Source of the DNA: Rotaria macrura
Lineage: Eukaryota > Rotifera > Eurotatoria > Philodinida > Philodinidae
DNA: 64,000 bases
Direction: 5' to 3'
Assembly (NCBI GenBank): GCA_900239685.1
Contig: OENT01000198.1
Coordinates: 62,001 to 126,000, forward strand
The notes under the pieces were generated by a model, which saw only the letters and a list, made by a program, of their open reading frames with translations, was not told where the DNA came from and did not search any database. Shown piece by piece: positions 54,701 to 64,000 of this stretch (position 1 is its first letter; every line of letters begins with the position of its first letter). Made by a program: the position numbers and the translations under genes.

Positions 54701-55367
54701 GGGTACGACAAGCTATACACCCGTTGTTGAATCAGCAGCACCCCAACCGGTTGCACATCAAAAATATAATGCTGAATATATATGCGCTCGTCATCATACT
54801 GGTCGTAATGGAATTCATCGTGATCGTACAAATTGCTCAATATTTTATTTTTGTGAAGGTAATGATTTATCATCATTACGTTATCATATATTTTTCTGTC
54901 CACCTGGCCTTGAATTTTCCATGGATGCATGTACCTGTGATTGGCCAACAGGTCGCTCATGTCAACCAACAAGTGAAACATTCTGTGTATCACATCCATT
55001 AATAACAACAACAGAATCAACGACAACAACAACAACAATAAAACCAGCAAGAGCAGCAACATTTCAATCAAGTATTCCTCAATCGGCCATGATCGCATTA
55101 AATGGTTTAGGACAATTGTTAGGTGTATCAGGCGGTTCAACCCCGATATTCGACTGTGCTGGCCGACGCTCTGGCCTTTATCGAGATATGTACGATTGTA
55201 CAAAATTTTATTTCTGTACAAGCAATCAAGAAGCCGATGGTTCATTACTTCGCTATGATTTTGTCTGTCCTAGTAACTATGCATTTAGTATGACAACATG
55301 TCGATGTGAACTTGGACAAAGTCATACATGTCATACATTAACAAAAACTGATTGTCTTCTCTTATAA
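51731..55367 (+). CDS. GH18 chitinase-family protein with two C-terminal CBM14 domains; altered catalytic motif
   Basis: Twelve exons: 51731-51803, 52030-52221, 52285-52426, 52492-52591, 52646-52752, 52813-52853, 52918-53000, 53051-53171, 53236-53297, 53367-53489, 54344-54404 and 54466-55367, giving 668 residues. A signal peptide (MYHLTFILLIIIIG) precedes a GH18 barrel from VCYITNWSRYRTG to FIWSIDNDEFSGFFC, with MTFDFYGPWDE and GIPAYGRSF. The motif DGxDxDxE reads DGVDIALE (144-151): the catalytic Glu is kept, but the Asp next to it in the mechanism is Ala and the usual Trp is Leu. The strand-3 SxGG motif reads RLGGK. After a linker come two six-Cys CBM14 (peritrophin-A) domains at about 473-534 and 597-658, split by a Thr linker. 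Weak or no hydrolysis, with chitin binding, is expected. Intron 10 is 854 bp. Confidence 0.93.
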
Positions 55368-55369
55368 AA

Positions 55370-57198
55370 GAATGAAAAAAACAAAAATTACTAAGACTTA
55401 CACAGAAAACAAAAGTACATAAAAATCTTTTCACCTGTTTTCTTGTTATTTAATTTATCATTACAATAAAATAAATACTGTCACTTTGTTTTTTCAAAAA
55501 TTTAAATATTGTTTAATATTAGAGTAATTTCTATATATGGTATCGAACTTTGATGTTGATATTTGAGTAAAATACGTCAATATTCTCATGTAGAAATTCA
55601 TATTTACAAATTTTCAATCTAGTATTACATGTATTATCGTTTTCAATGAGTAAATTTATTGAATCATAAAACGAATGTTTATCATAGATTTTTAAATTTT
55701 CTTCATCCGATACATAAAACGAAATTTCGTGCTCAATATCGATTACTTATAATCATTTCAAATGTCTCTTTTTATAATTACATCAAGTCAACAATTGCAT
55801 TTAAAATCAGTTCGTGCTGATTATAATTACATATATCAAAATAAAAAATAATCAATCATTCGAATATCATCCCATTTCATCAGCACACCTTTTCTTATCT
55901 CTTGACGCTAACAAATTTTTTTTTGTATCACATCTATGACTCGTTCTTCCTTTTTGACACATCGTGCTCTATAGAAAACTAAGCGTTTGGTGGTTCATTT
56001 CGAATTCAACTGATATAGTATGTCATGAACATGCAAGTTATTTTAGAGATTCACTCTAGAATCGTCTCGATACTTGTTGATTTTTACATATAGAATCAGA
56101 AATTCAACTCGACAAGATCGATAAAAACGAAAATTATTCGAAAGACAATAGAAATTACGTTTTTTGTTTGAATGCATATAATGTATCTCCCCCCCTCTCT
56201 CTCTATGTATGTATGTATATAAAATGTTGAATATATTATTCTCTTCTGTATTTAATAATACATTAGAACCGCAATAAGATATAATCAAAATGGATAAAAA
56301 CATGGTGGACAAAACATAAGAAAGTGCACTCTTCAGAATGTGATAAGACACTGTCGAAATGAATCGTTACTAGACGTGATATAGATAATAATCTATAAAC
56401 AAAGAATTTTGTAGTTTTTCGCTTGTGTGTCTGTGTTCATCCGATTATCTGAATGAATGAACACAACGATGAAGAGTAAAATAACATTCACAGTAAATAC
56501 GATCGTTTTTTCTTCTATGCTTTCATTTGAGAAAACTCAAAATAATTGTTCTGTATCATAGTTGTTGAGTAATTTGATATAAAAATAGTAGTGCTGCTTG
56601 TTATCTCTCTATTCCATCAGTCTCGGTCTTATGAATAGACAATAAATTATTAAAAGTCGGATGTATCAAAAGAACAACGCAGAACTGAATCAATTGTTAC
56701 TTGTATGTTTTTATACATAATTCACCATGTTAAAATAGAGTAGAAGTTTATGTCTCTTGAGTTCAACATATTATTTCGAAAAAATGAAACTGAATTTTAT
56801 CTATAATTATCCGAAGATTTGACCTGATTGTTAATCAATGAGTATTTCATATGAAAGTTCTTTTCTATTTCATCGTCTACGCATTAATCATCATTAATCC
56901 AATATGACTTTGACCAAATGCTTTCGTTAAAAATGACAATGTCGATAGAATATATACATGTCTATGAAGAAGACATTGAACAGAGACACATACATTTTTT
57001 CTTCTTTTTTTTTCCCCTACATTTTATTCTCTTAAGAGAGTATCAGATATGAAGAATATGCGTATAAATATATATGTAGGTGTACATCACTTATCTATAT
57101 GAATTCATTCATATATTCATTCATTCGTACTATGTATTGTTCTTATTGTTGCCACAGTTTCGGTTCGTTGAGCATTCGGACACGATGAGTATGACCTT

Positions 57199-57230
<32 letters not shown>

Positions 57231-57400
57231 GAGTGTGTTGTCTTTACTTACTTGAGCTTTAACCGTGTCCGTATATCTTGATATATATATTGGAGAGTAA
57301 AAAAGTAGAAAAAAGCCGTACCTTGACTAAGTAGTATCATGTCAAAAATTTGATCATCACTCATTGATTATTAAGTTTTATTAAAGAAAAACAAAGAGAG
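55370..57400. other. 2 kb spacer, no gene seen
   Basis: AT-rich, with a CT-rich microsatellite at about 56189-56206 and a TA repeat at about 57205-57230. AATAAA-type signals occur shortly after the GH18 stop (near 55468). No coding exon is supported. The right part is the likely promoter of the following gene. Confidence 0.55.
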
Positions 57401-57460
57401 ACAATATTGGAAAACAATAACAATATCGAACAACAAATTCATATTTGTGTAATAATCAAT

Positions 57461-59550
57461 ATGAATTTAACTATGCAGCAACCTGTACCCTATCCATTTT
57501 ATATGGATTCACAACATCTTCGATTTTCTTTTCCATGGTCGACAAATCCTTATTCATTTCAAACACATTCTCAACCATATTATTCTTCACCATCATATCA
57601 ACTTTCTCCATCATTAGCACCTGTATCCTATCCAGTACCATTCATTCTAACTCATCGGCCACGTCCTAATCCACCGCCAAAACCAATAAATTCATTTTCA
57701 TCATATACAAATACACGTTATAATCATTTAAAACAATCAAGCAGTCATATGCATCGACATCGTTCTATAGATACATCATTACATTCTCAACGTTATTCCA
57801 TTGTCAATCATCATTATCAACCAGCGAAAACAAAATCAGCCACAGATTTTAATCAACTATCACATCTAAATTCAGCACAACTACTCAAAGCTCATTCATG
57901 GCACGCAATGAATCATAATCATCAAACCAACTTAAATATAAATCATTCCAAAGACATGCATGTAATTCGTGAGAATCAGTTGAATTGTTCATCTTCAACT
58001 CAGCAGCAACAACAACAACAATATCATCAAAAACATTTATCTACGTCATCAAAACAAAAACAAATCAATGAATATGATATTGTGCGTATATCAACATTAG
58101 ATGAAGTGCCCATCATAAAAAGTCCAATATATAAAGAAAATAGAATACTATCTGCGAAAAATAAAAATCAATCGACTCAAATCAATATAAATCAACGATC
58201 ATCATCATCGTCTTCAACGACAAGTAGTAGTCATTCATCGTTACAGAAAGTTTTAAATGGTACATTACGTCAAGATCCTCGACTCAATGCTGCCATGGAA
58301 GATTTGCGACAATTGCGCGGTGTATCAAGCCATAGTAAATCATTAACGTATGTCTGTTGACTTTTTCTTTTGGTTCTAATGTTTCAATTTTAAGACATAT
58401 TTTAGTCCGCATCGTCGAGATTTAAGTCGCGATAGTCTTTGTTCTAATTCAACGCATTCATCATCGTCTTCGAACTCAAGATCTCGTCATCATAGTCACT
58501 CGAGTTTTACATCTCTCGAACGTTTAGAAATTCGACGTTTAATAAAAAATATTAAAACGAATGGTTTACAATCACTCAGCACTCCCATCACTGTACTATC
58601 GAAATCGGAACGATCAACTGAAAAAACTCTAACTAAAAAATCTTCATCAATATCTACAATTAATAAACCCGAAAAATCTTCGATTACTGAAGAATTAGAA
58701 CGAGAATTCAATAAAATACGTTCGAATAATCCAAATCAAGAATTAATCTATGTCAAACCATCATTAATTAGTATACAGAAGAAATCTAATTTATCAATAG
58801 CAATGACAGATCAAATTTCAAATGAAAAACAAAATAAAACAAATGATGTAAGTCATTGAATCTTTTGACATGAATATTCTTATCAAATCTAATCCTTATC
58901 TATTTTTTCAGTCTTCAACATGCAAACAAATCAATGATGAAACGTACGAAAATCCAGTATCGTCTATTCCAAATGTATCAAATAGTCCTACGCTTGCCAT
59001 GGATAAATTACTCAACGAAAAAAATCTTTCAGAAATCAAACCTGAATATGCCATACCAATAAAAAAACTTGCCGATGTTAATCTTCGTTCGACAAAAAAA
59101 GATGAACAAACACGTAGTTTCAGTTTTTGTAAACCAATCAATGATATTGATAATGAAATACGACAAACACGTCCACTGTCAATGCTTAATTGGCTACAAT
59201 ACGGCTTGACAAATCCATTTCCAACCACATTTCAACCAAATAGAATTACAAATAATAACAATACCATTGAATATGAATACGATAAATCATTAGTTAAAGA
59301 AAATATTTATGCATCTGATATCGACGTACATATACCGTTACCAAATGAAAAAGATTATCTTAATAATCAAACAATGATGACAGATTATTTATCGGATTAT
59401 AAACAAACAAAAGCTAATTCTTCAATATTAAATGATTTCTCACGTTTATTTACACGTTTCGGTACGAATAAACATGAACATAAAAGTAAATTAAAAAGAA
59501 AATTACATAAAAATAATAATAATAATAATTTACGTTGTTCAATTATGTAA
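57461..59550 (+). CDS. Large low-complexity protein ending in a basic stretch and CSIM prenylation box
   Basis: Three exons, 57461-58347, 58406-58847 and 58912-59550, give 655 residues. An in-frame stretch further upstream has no ATG, so ATG 57461 is the start; a second Met follows four residues later. The protein is rich in Ser, Asn, Gln, His and Pro, with a Gln run and Ser runs and no globular domain I recognise. More ordered-looking patches are RQDPRLNAAMEDLRQLRG, SFTSLERLEIRRLIKNI and a TRPLSMLNWLQYGL stretch. The end is the clearest signal: a Lys/Arg/His-rich run (KSKLKRKLHK) leads into CSIM at the stop. This is a CaaX box of farnesyl type with the same four residues as prelamin A. A membrane-attached, prenylated scaffold or adaptor is inferred. 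It faces the CAP-Gly gene tail to tail, about 140 bp apart. Confidence 0.8.
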
Positions 59551-59691
59551 ACGAGAATGACTTTCTACTAGTGTCGTTGTTGTTGTTGTTATTGTTTTGT
59601 TTCCTATTCCTTACGTTTCGTTCATCTTATTTATTATGTATATGTAGAATTTTAGTATTGAAATATTTACAATTTACATCGTTGTTTTTCC

Positions 59692-60210
59692 TCATTTTTG
59701 TTTTATTTCACAAGATAAAGTTTTCTCTCGAGTAAGTTTAGTTAAACGACAAAATATTCCACGATTATTTGTTGTTTGAAAATAACATCGACCACGAACA
59801 ACACCATTTGTTTTTCCTAATGAAGGATCATCAAGTATGACACCAGCCCAATCACCTGTACCCAATGTTGTTTCACCAATATATAATATAATACCTGACC
59901 ATTGTCCATTGACATATATTCGATCACCGATTTTCAATGAATCCGTATCATGATTAAGTATAGGTTCGAAACGAGATAGTTCGTGTGTTGTTGGACTTGT
60001 ATTAAAATATGTACGACTACAAATCGATCGAGAGCGTAAAGTTGCACTTAGATTATGCGAAGTAAATTGTTGACAATCATGATGACTTGAACTATGTGGA
60101 AATGGTGTTTTTGTTGTTGTTGTTGTTGTTGAAGATGAATTTTTCCGTGAAATGGAAGTTAGATGAGATGATGTAGAACGTGGAAGAATGGTTGTTGCAG
60201 ATTTGCGCAT
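59692..60210 (-). CDS. CAP-Gly domain protein, single exon
   Basis: An uninterrupted frame of 172 residues begins at a proper ATG. Residues 1-90 are Ser/Thr-rich and probably disordered, with a Thr run from a microsatellite. Residues about 92-158 form a CAP-Gly domain: IGDRIYVNGQWSGIILYIG, GDWAGVILDDP, the hallmark GKTNG (132-136, family form GKNDG), then GVVRGRCYFQ and GIFCRL. CAP-Gly domains bind the C-terminal EEY/F of alpha-tubulin and EB proteins, so a microtubule plus-end or tubulin-linked role is likely. The pattern is nearest CLIP-type domains, but no coiled coil or second CAP-Gly is present. The protein is far shorter than CLIP-170. It may be a free-standing domain gene or a fragment of an ancestral CLIP gene. 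Confidence 0.87.
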   Translation of the reverse strand: MRKSATTILPRSTSSHLTSISRKNSSSTTTTTTKTPFPHSSSHHDCQQFTSHNLSATLRSRSICSRTYFNTSPTTHELSRFEPILNHDTDSLKIGDRIYVNGQWSGIILYIGETTLGTGDWAGVILDDPSLGKTNGVVRGRCYFQTTNNRGIFCRLTKLTREKTLSCEIKQK

Positions 60211-60219
60211 CTTGTTACA

Positions 60220-61200
60220 ACTTCAAATGAATAAAGGATAGATAATGAATGTCCGTCACGTACATCTATGTAATAAGATTATGTATAATAAAGCAACTAT
60301 TATTCATCTGTTCTTTTAGCATAATCAATTCCATAGAAGAAAGAAAATAAAATCACTGTTTTTAGACTCCCTTTGGCAATCAACAATCAAAGTTATCGTG
60401 ACTATCTAATAGAAAATAATGTTTCGATAAAGTACTACTCTTTACTTACGTGAATCTCTATTGCGTAAGTTCGTTCGTTTCTTTTTCTTACTTTTTTCTT
60501 TTTTTTATACATAAATTCTTTGTTCAAATCAATTGAAAGAAAGAAATGCTTGACGTACCTATCTACCTCCTAGTGAGTCGACGTTGTCTTCGTTCATCTA
60601 ATTATTTGACCGGAGATTACCGTGTATTGTACATGTAACAATGAATCGCTATTTCTTTTGGTCTCATTTAGTCGACTGTCTCTTTCTCTATTTTTTTTTA
60701 CTTCGTATGTCTTCATTTTCTTTCCCAAATCCTAATGCATTACGGAGAAAACAAATAGCATACATTCTTTGCTCTTTCTTTTTTTCTTCTTCTTCTATCG
60801 ATAGATTATTCCCATTTTTTTTTCTTGGTCTGCAATTGAGCTGTATACATATGTGCGTGGACGTTTTTTTTTTTCCATTCCTATCTTTTTTTTTTTCATC
60901 ATGCCGTCATCATCATCATCACTCATTTCCATAGGTCGCTACTCAACAAGTAGAATATCTCTTGAGAGATCATGCATTAATGAGTATTTTATTAAAAATA
61001 AAAGTACACGTGAGAAAAAAAAAATACATATATTTACGTATGTGTGTATAAATTAACATATTGCTAGGAAAAAAAAGGAGATTCACGTTAACTTTGTGCT
61101 TGTTTCTATTTCTTTGTTTTTTTTGTTTTCTAATTTGGTTCATATACTTGTTCGAATATCAGACTTGAAAGATGTAACATATTACTGTGAGATTCTGTTC
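60220..61200. other. Pyrimidine-rich intergenic stretch
   Basis: About 1 kb between the start of the CAP-Gly gene and the stop of the coiled-coil gene, both on the minus strand. The plus strand is strongly T/C-rich from about 60470 to 60900. The apparent plus-strand frames consist mostly of Phe/Ser/Leu from this bias and are not supported. Confidence 0.6.
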
Positions 61201-61203
61201 GTT

Positions 61204-62683
61204 TTAATGATGATGATGATGATGAAGATAATATACATTAGGCAGTTTTGTCAAGGGATTATTTTCAGTTTGTTCAATGAATGAAACACGTCTTCCATCA
61301 AGATCATTATTTGAATTCATAACTCGTAAAGATTGCTGTTGATTTATGCCATTAGATGGCATAGATGGATTTGCTCGATGAATGCTCGTGCTTGTTGATG
61401 CATTCGGTAATAGTCTAAATTTATTATTCATACTACTTTGAAGATGAAATCTATTATCTTACTGTTGTATTTGTTGGTCAACAGCTGCTAATTCATCTGT
61501 TACTTGCATCATTTTAAGTAACATGAGACTGCGTTGTTCATTTAATTCAAGTTTGCTTTGTACATCTTTTTGATGTTCACTTAACATGTAAACTAAATCA
61601 TGTTCTAATTGACGTATACGACATTCGATAAAGGGAGACTGTTGAGAAGAACGATTTGACTTCAAAGCACGGAGTTGTCGAGTTTTTTGTTGAATGGTAT
61701 CGAGTCTTGAAAAAGAAAATTATTTATGTATTTGAAAAATAAAACGAAATTTTCATGGACTACTTTATGTTAGCAAGATGAATTTCACTACGTGTTGGTT
61801 CTATCAAAGCTAGTCGATCGAGAGAATTGAGTGCTTGTTTTAATGAATCAATATAAAAAATAAGCTGTTCACGATGCTGACACATGGTTAGAAGAAATTG
61901 CTGTTGTCGATGATCTTTGGCTAGATCAACTGCATAGATAAATACATTAAAAATGAAATTGTTTTGTTTTTTTTTGTATATTATAACGATGAGGTATTCA
62001 AAAACCAAAAGCAGCGCTTACCCCACCTGGATCTGCCAGTAAATGATTGGCAGCACTATTGGTAGCTGATTTTGATGAAGATGAAATTCCATTATTGATT
62101 ATCTGTCTTGAACTGTGTGCTTGCTTTGATGATAAATACTATTCATAAAAATTAAATCAATTTAGAAATAATTGACATCAAATAATTCACTTCTTGTAAA
62201 AAAGGTGATATTGTTGTTTTATCAATAATTCCTCGATTAGTTGTTGTTGAAAGTTTATGATTGAATAAATCTGTACTAATCTTATCAATTGAAGGCAACG
62301 TATATGGAGGTGGGGCAGGCTTTACAAACGATTCGTCTCGTCTCTGTTGTATTGCTTTTAGTTCTTGACGTAAACGTTCAACACGTTCTTCAGCCATCTT
62401 TAAATCTTTTCGAAGTTCATTTAAATTAAGTGATGATAATGGTAATACAGCTAAAAATTAACATACAAGAAAAATCGTATGTTTCGACGATCATGTTATT
62501 TTAAAATCGTTTTTTACTTGTTATCCTAGATGTTCCAGAATCGGATTCTGATATATCGTACGTAATCTTTGACGAAGAGTTTGTGTCAATATTCATAACC
62601 TGCAGATATTGCCGAATCATTTCGGCTTGCTTCTTTTGTCGATTGAATTCATCAATATTTTCAACAGATATATTATTCGCCAT
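61204..62683 (-). CDS. Coiled-coil protein, function unknown
   Basis: Six exons: 62518-62683, 62191-62450, 62027-62138, 61764-61929, 61463-61705 and 61204-61435, giving 392 residues. ATG 62683 is chosen because the in-frame codon at 62698 is TTG. Heptad-like, charged helices appear at about 60-85 (LRKDLKMAEERVERLRQELK), 180-235 and 240-315 (for example RIRQLEHDLVYMLSEHQK). A Pro-rich PAPPPYTLP segment and Ser/Asn-rich linkers lie between them. The tail ends in a His run encoded by a GAT/ATG microsatellite. The exon 3 donor (GTGGGG) is unusual but is the one that keeps frame. No family could be named; a cytoskeletal or scaffold role would be a guess. It lies upstream of the CAP-Gly gene on the same strand. 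Confidence 0.77.
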
Positions 62684-62699
62684 TATTGACACTGGCAAA

Positions 62700-64000
62700 T
62701 TTTATTTACATAAGAAAAAAACACAGGCTGCATCAACATAAATCAGATGATTCATCGTAGAAGAAAAAAATAAAAGAAAAAAACATTGATGAGAGAAAAA
62801 ATATTAAACTGATCGATTGATTTACTAATTGATAATGATCAGTTTCTTTCTGTTATTATTAAACCTACCAATTCAAATCGAGCAAAACAAATGGAATAGA
62901 CATTAGTTAGCTATTGATAACATTTAGATACATCACGATCGTCATCATTCTTTTCTTCCGTATCGAAAACTGCATTTCTAGAATACATTATGAAACATTA
63001 ATTGACACATTTTCATGTCCCGCATGCAATTGGCTCAACACATTTATGCACTTTTATTAAATGCTACGAATAAAAATAGTATCATTCGAAAGTTTTTTCA
63101 GGAACACGTCTATATTCAGCAAAACAATTTTGCAATCATTCATGTTACCATGATGTCTTGTAAAATTTTGATAAAAAAATGCCTAATCAATTGTGCACTT
63201 TCATTTTATCAACGTTCTTTATCATTTATTTACATACATTAGAACAGTGAAGCATGAATCAATTCTTCACTATAAAAGTAATATTCTAGTATGCATCAAT
63301 TAATTTAGGTGGACGTTTATTATAGTAAGGTTATGAAATAAACATTTTCTCTCAAATTTTTTCTTCTTGCCAACAATATGACTTTGATAGTCCAACCTTT
63401 ACACACATACACATCGATATATGTATACTATAGTGACTTGTGCTACGATGCAATCTTTCATATAACTTATTTCTATAGACAATTGGAAAAAGATTCCCCA
63501 GGTGACATCGTATGACACAGCAAATTGTATTGTCGCCAGTGTAAAACTAGAAGACATAGATACTAGCGGCATACTTTATATAAATCGTTCTTTTTCATCA
63601 ATCAATCATCACCCAATATAAAAAAGAAAAAGAATTTTTTTTTTCACCCCCTCCTACTAGAAATGCATGCTATGTGTTATCAATGTAATTTGCATCACTG
63701 TGTCAAACCTTGAATTAAAGTATTGTTTAGATCTTCGAATGCATTTGTTAAGCCTTGCTATGCATAGTACTTTTTGCAGTATCGATAGAAAGAGAACGAG
63801 CTGTGTTTTCATGACTCATAGGGTAGAGGCACTCATGAATAAAGAAGTTAATAAAACAAATACATAGTTGGTTAAAACTACATATATGCCCATTTTCATC
63901 AATGAATGCTGATATATTATTTAGGATCTCCTCATTTTATTCGTCCATCATTTATGTTTGACACATTTGACATCATAGTAACATTTGCAAAGTTTCTACA
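62700..64000. other. Right end of window, no gene seen
   Basis: AT-rich sequence upstream of the coiled-coil gene. It should contain that gene's promoter. No exon, RNA gene or repeat ends could be supported. Confidence 0.55.

Noticed and set aside
54688-55245. Minus-strand frame of 185 codons
   Set aside because: Antisense to the CBM14-coding exon of the plus-strand GH18 gene, where the Cys domains and splice phase clearly support the plus strand.
57407-57460. N-terminal extension of the CSIM protein
   Set aside because: Would start at TTG; the first ATG is at 57461.
60641-61056. Plus-strand Phe/Ser-rich frames
   Set aside because: Produced by a T/C-rich tract; no start context, domain or splice partners.

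Overview
The window looks like nuclear DNA of an invertebrate, most likely a bdelloid rotifer (Adineta/Rotaria type). The evidence is AT-rich sequence, many GT-AG introns of about 50-70 bp with a few long ones, animal genes (cathepsin B, GH18/CBM14 proteins, a rhodopsin-like receptor, RAB6, ETFB, BRX1), and membrane or secreted proteins with Thr-rich linkers. The taxon is inferred from gene style, not from a marker gene. I saw no rRNA, convincing tRNA, CRISPR, retroelement or virus-like element. Exon models were built by hand from splice signals and reading-frame phase; every join listed keeps frame.

1-17.6 kb (minus strand): a cluster of modular surface or secreted protein genes. A segment of about 3.9 kb occurs twice (1-3.88 kb and 9.8-13.75 kb) and carries the same two C-terminal exons. 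Copy 1 is joined to a signal-peptide, Cys-rich, heavily N-glycosylatable N-terminus (gene A). Copy 2 is joined to a cytosolic/transmembrane N-terminus and a much longer Thr linker (gene B). The similarity stops inside the Thr-linker exon. Between them lie an orphan, frameshifted bulb-lectin-like exon and two foldback/MITE-like elements. Nearly all module joins are phase 1.

17.6-29.2 kb: a 5 kb spacer, a seven-exon cathepsin B gene (minus), a four-exon LIM-domain gene (plus), and another spacer.

29.2-35.0 kb (plus): BRX1, ETFB and RAB6, only 135 and 174 bp apart, with splice-acceptor-like sites just before their start codons. This is a candidate trans-spliced gene cluster. A small secreted six-Cys protein gene follows, then a three-exon rhodopsin-like receptor on the minus strand (36.1-38.2 kb).

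38.3-47.9 kb: about 9.6 kb with no gene I can support, containing only AT-rich sequence and microsatellites.

47.9-55.4 kb: two 12-exon GH18 chitinase-family genes in head-to-head orientation about 0.9 kb apart. Each has a differently altered catalytic motif, and both carry chitin-binding-type (CBM14) or similar domains.

57.4-62.7 kb: a large, low-complexity protein gene ending in a basic stretch and a CSIM prenylation box (plus), a single-exon CAP-Gly gene (minus), and a six-exon coiled-coil gene (minus). Nothing is supported in the last 1.3 kb.
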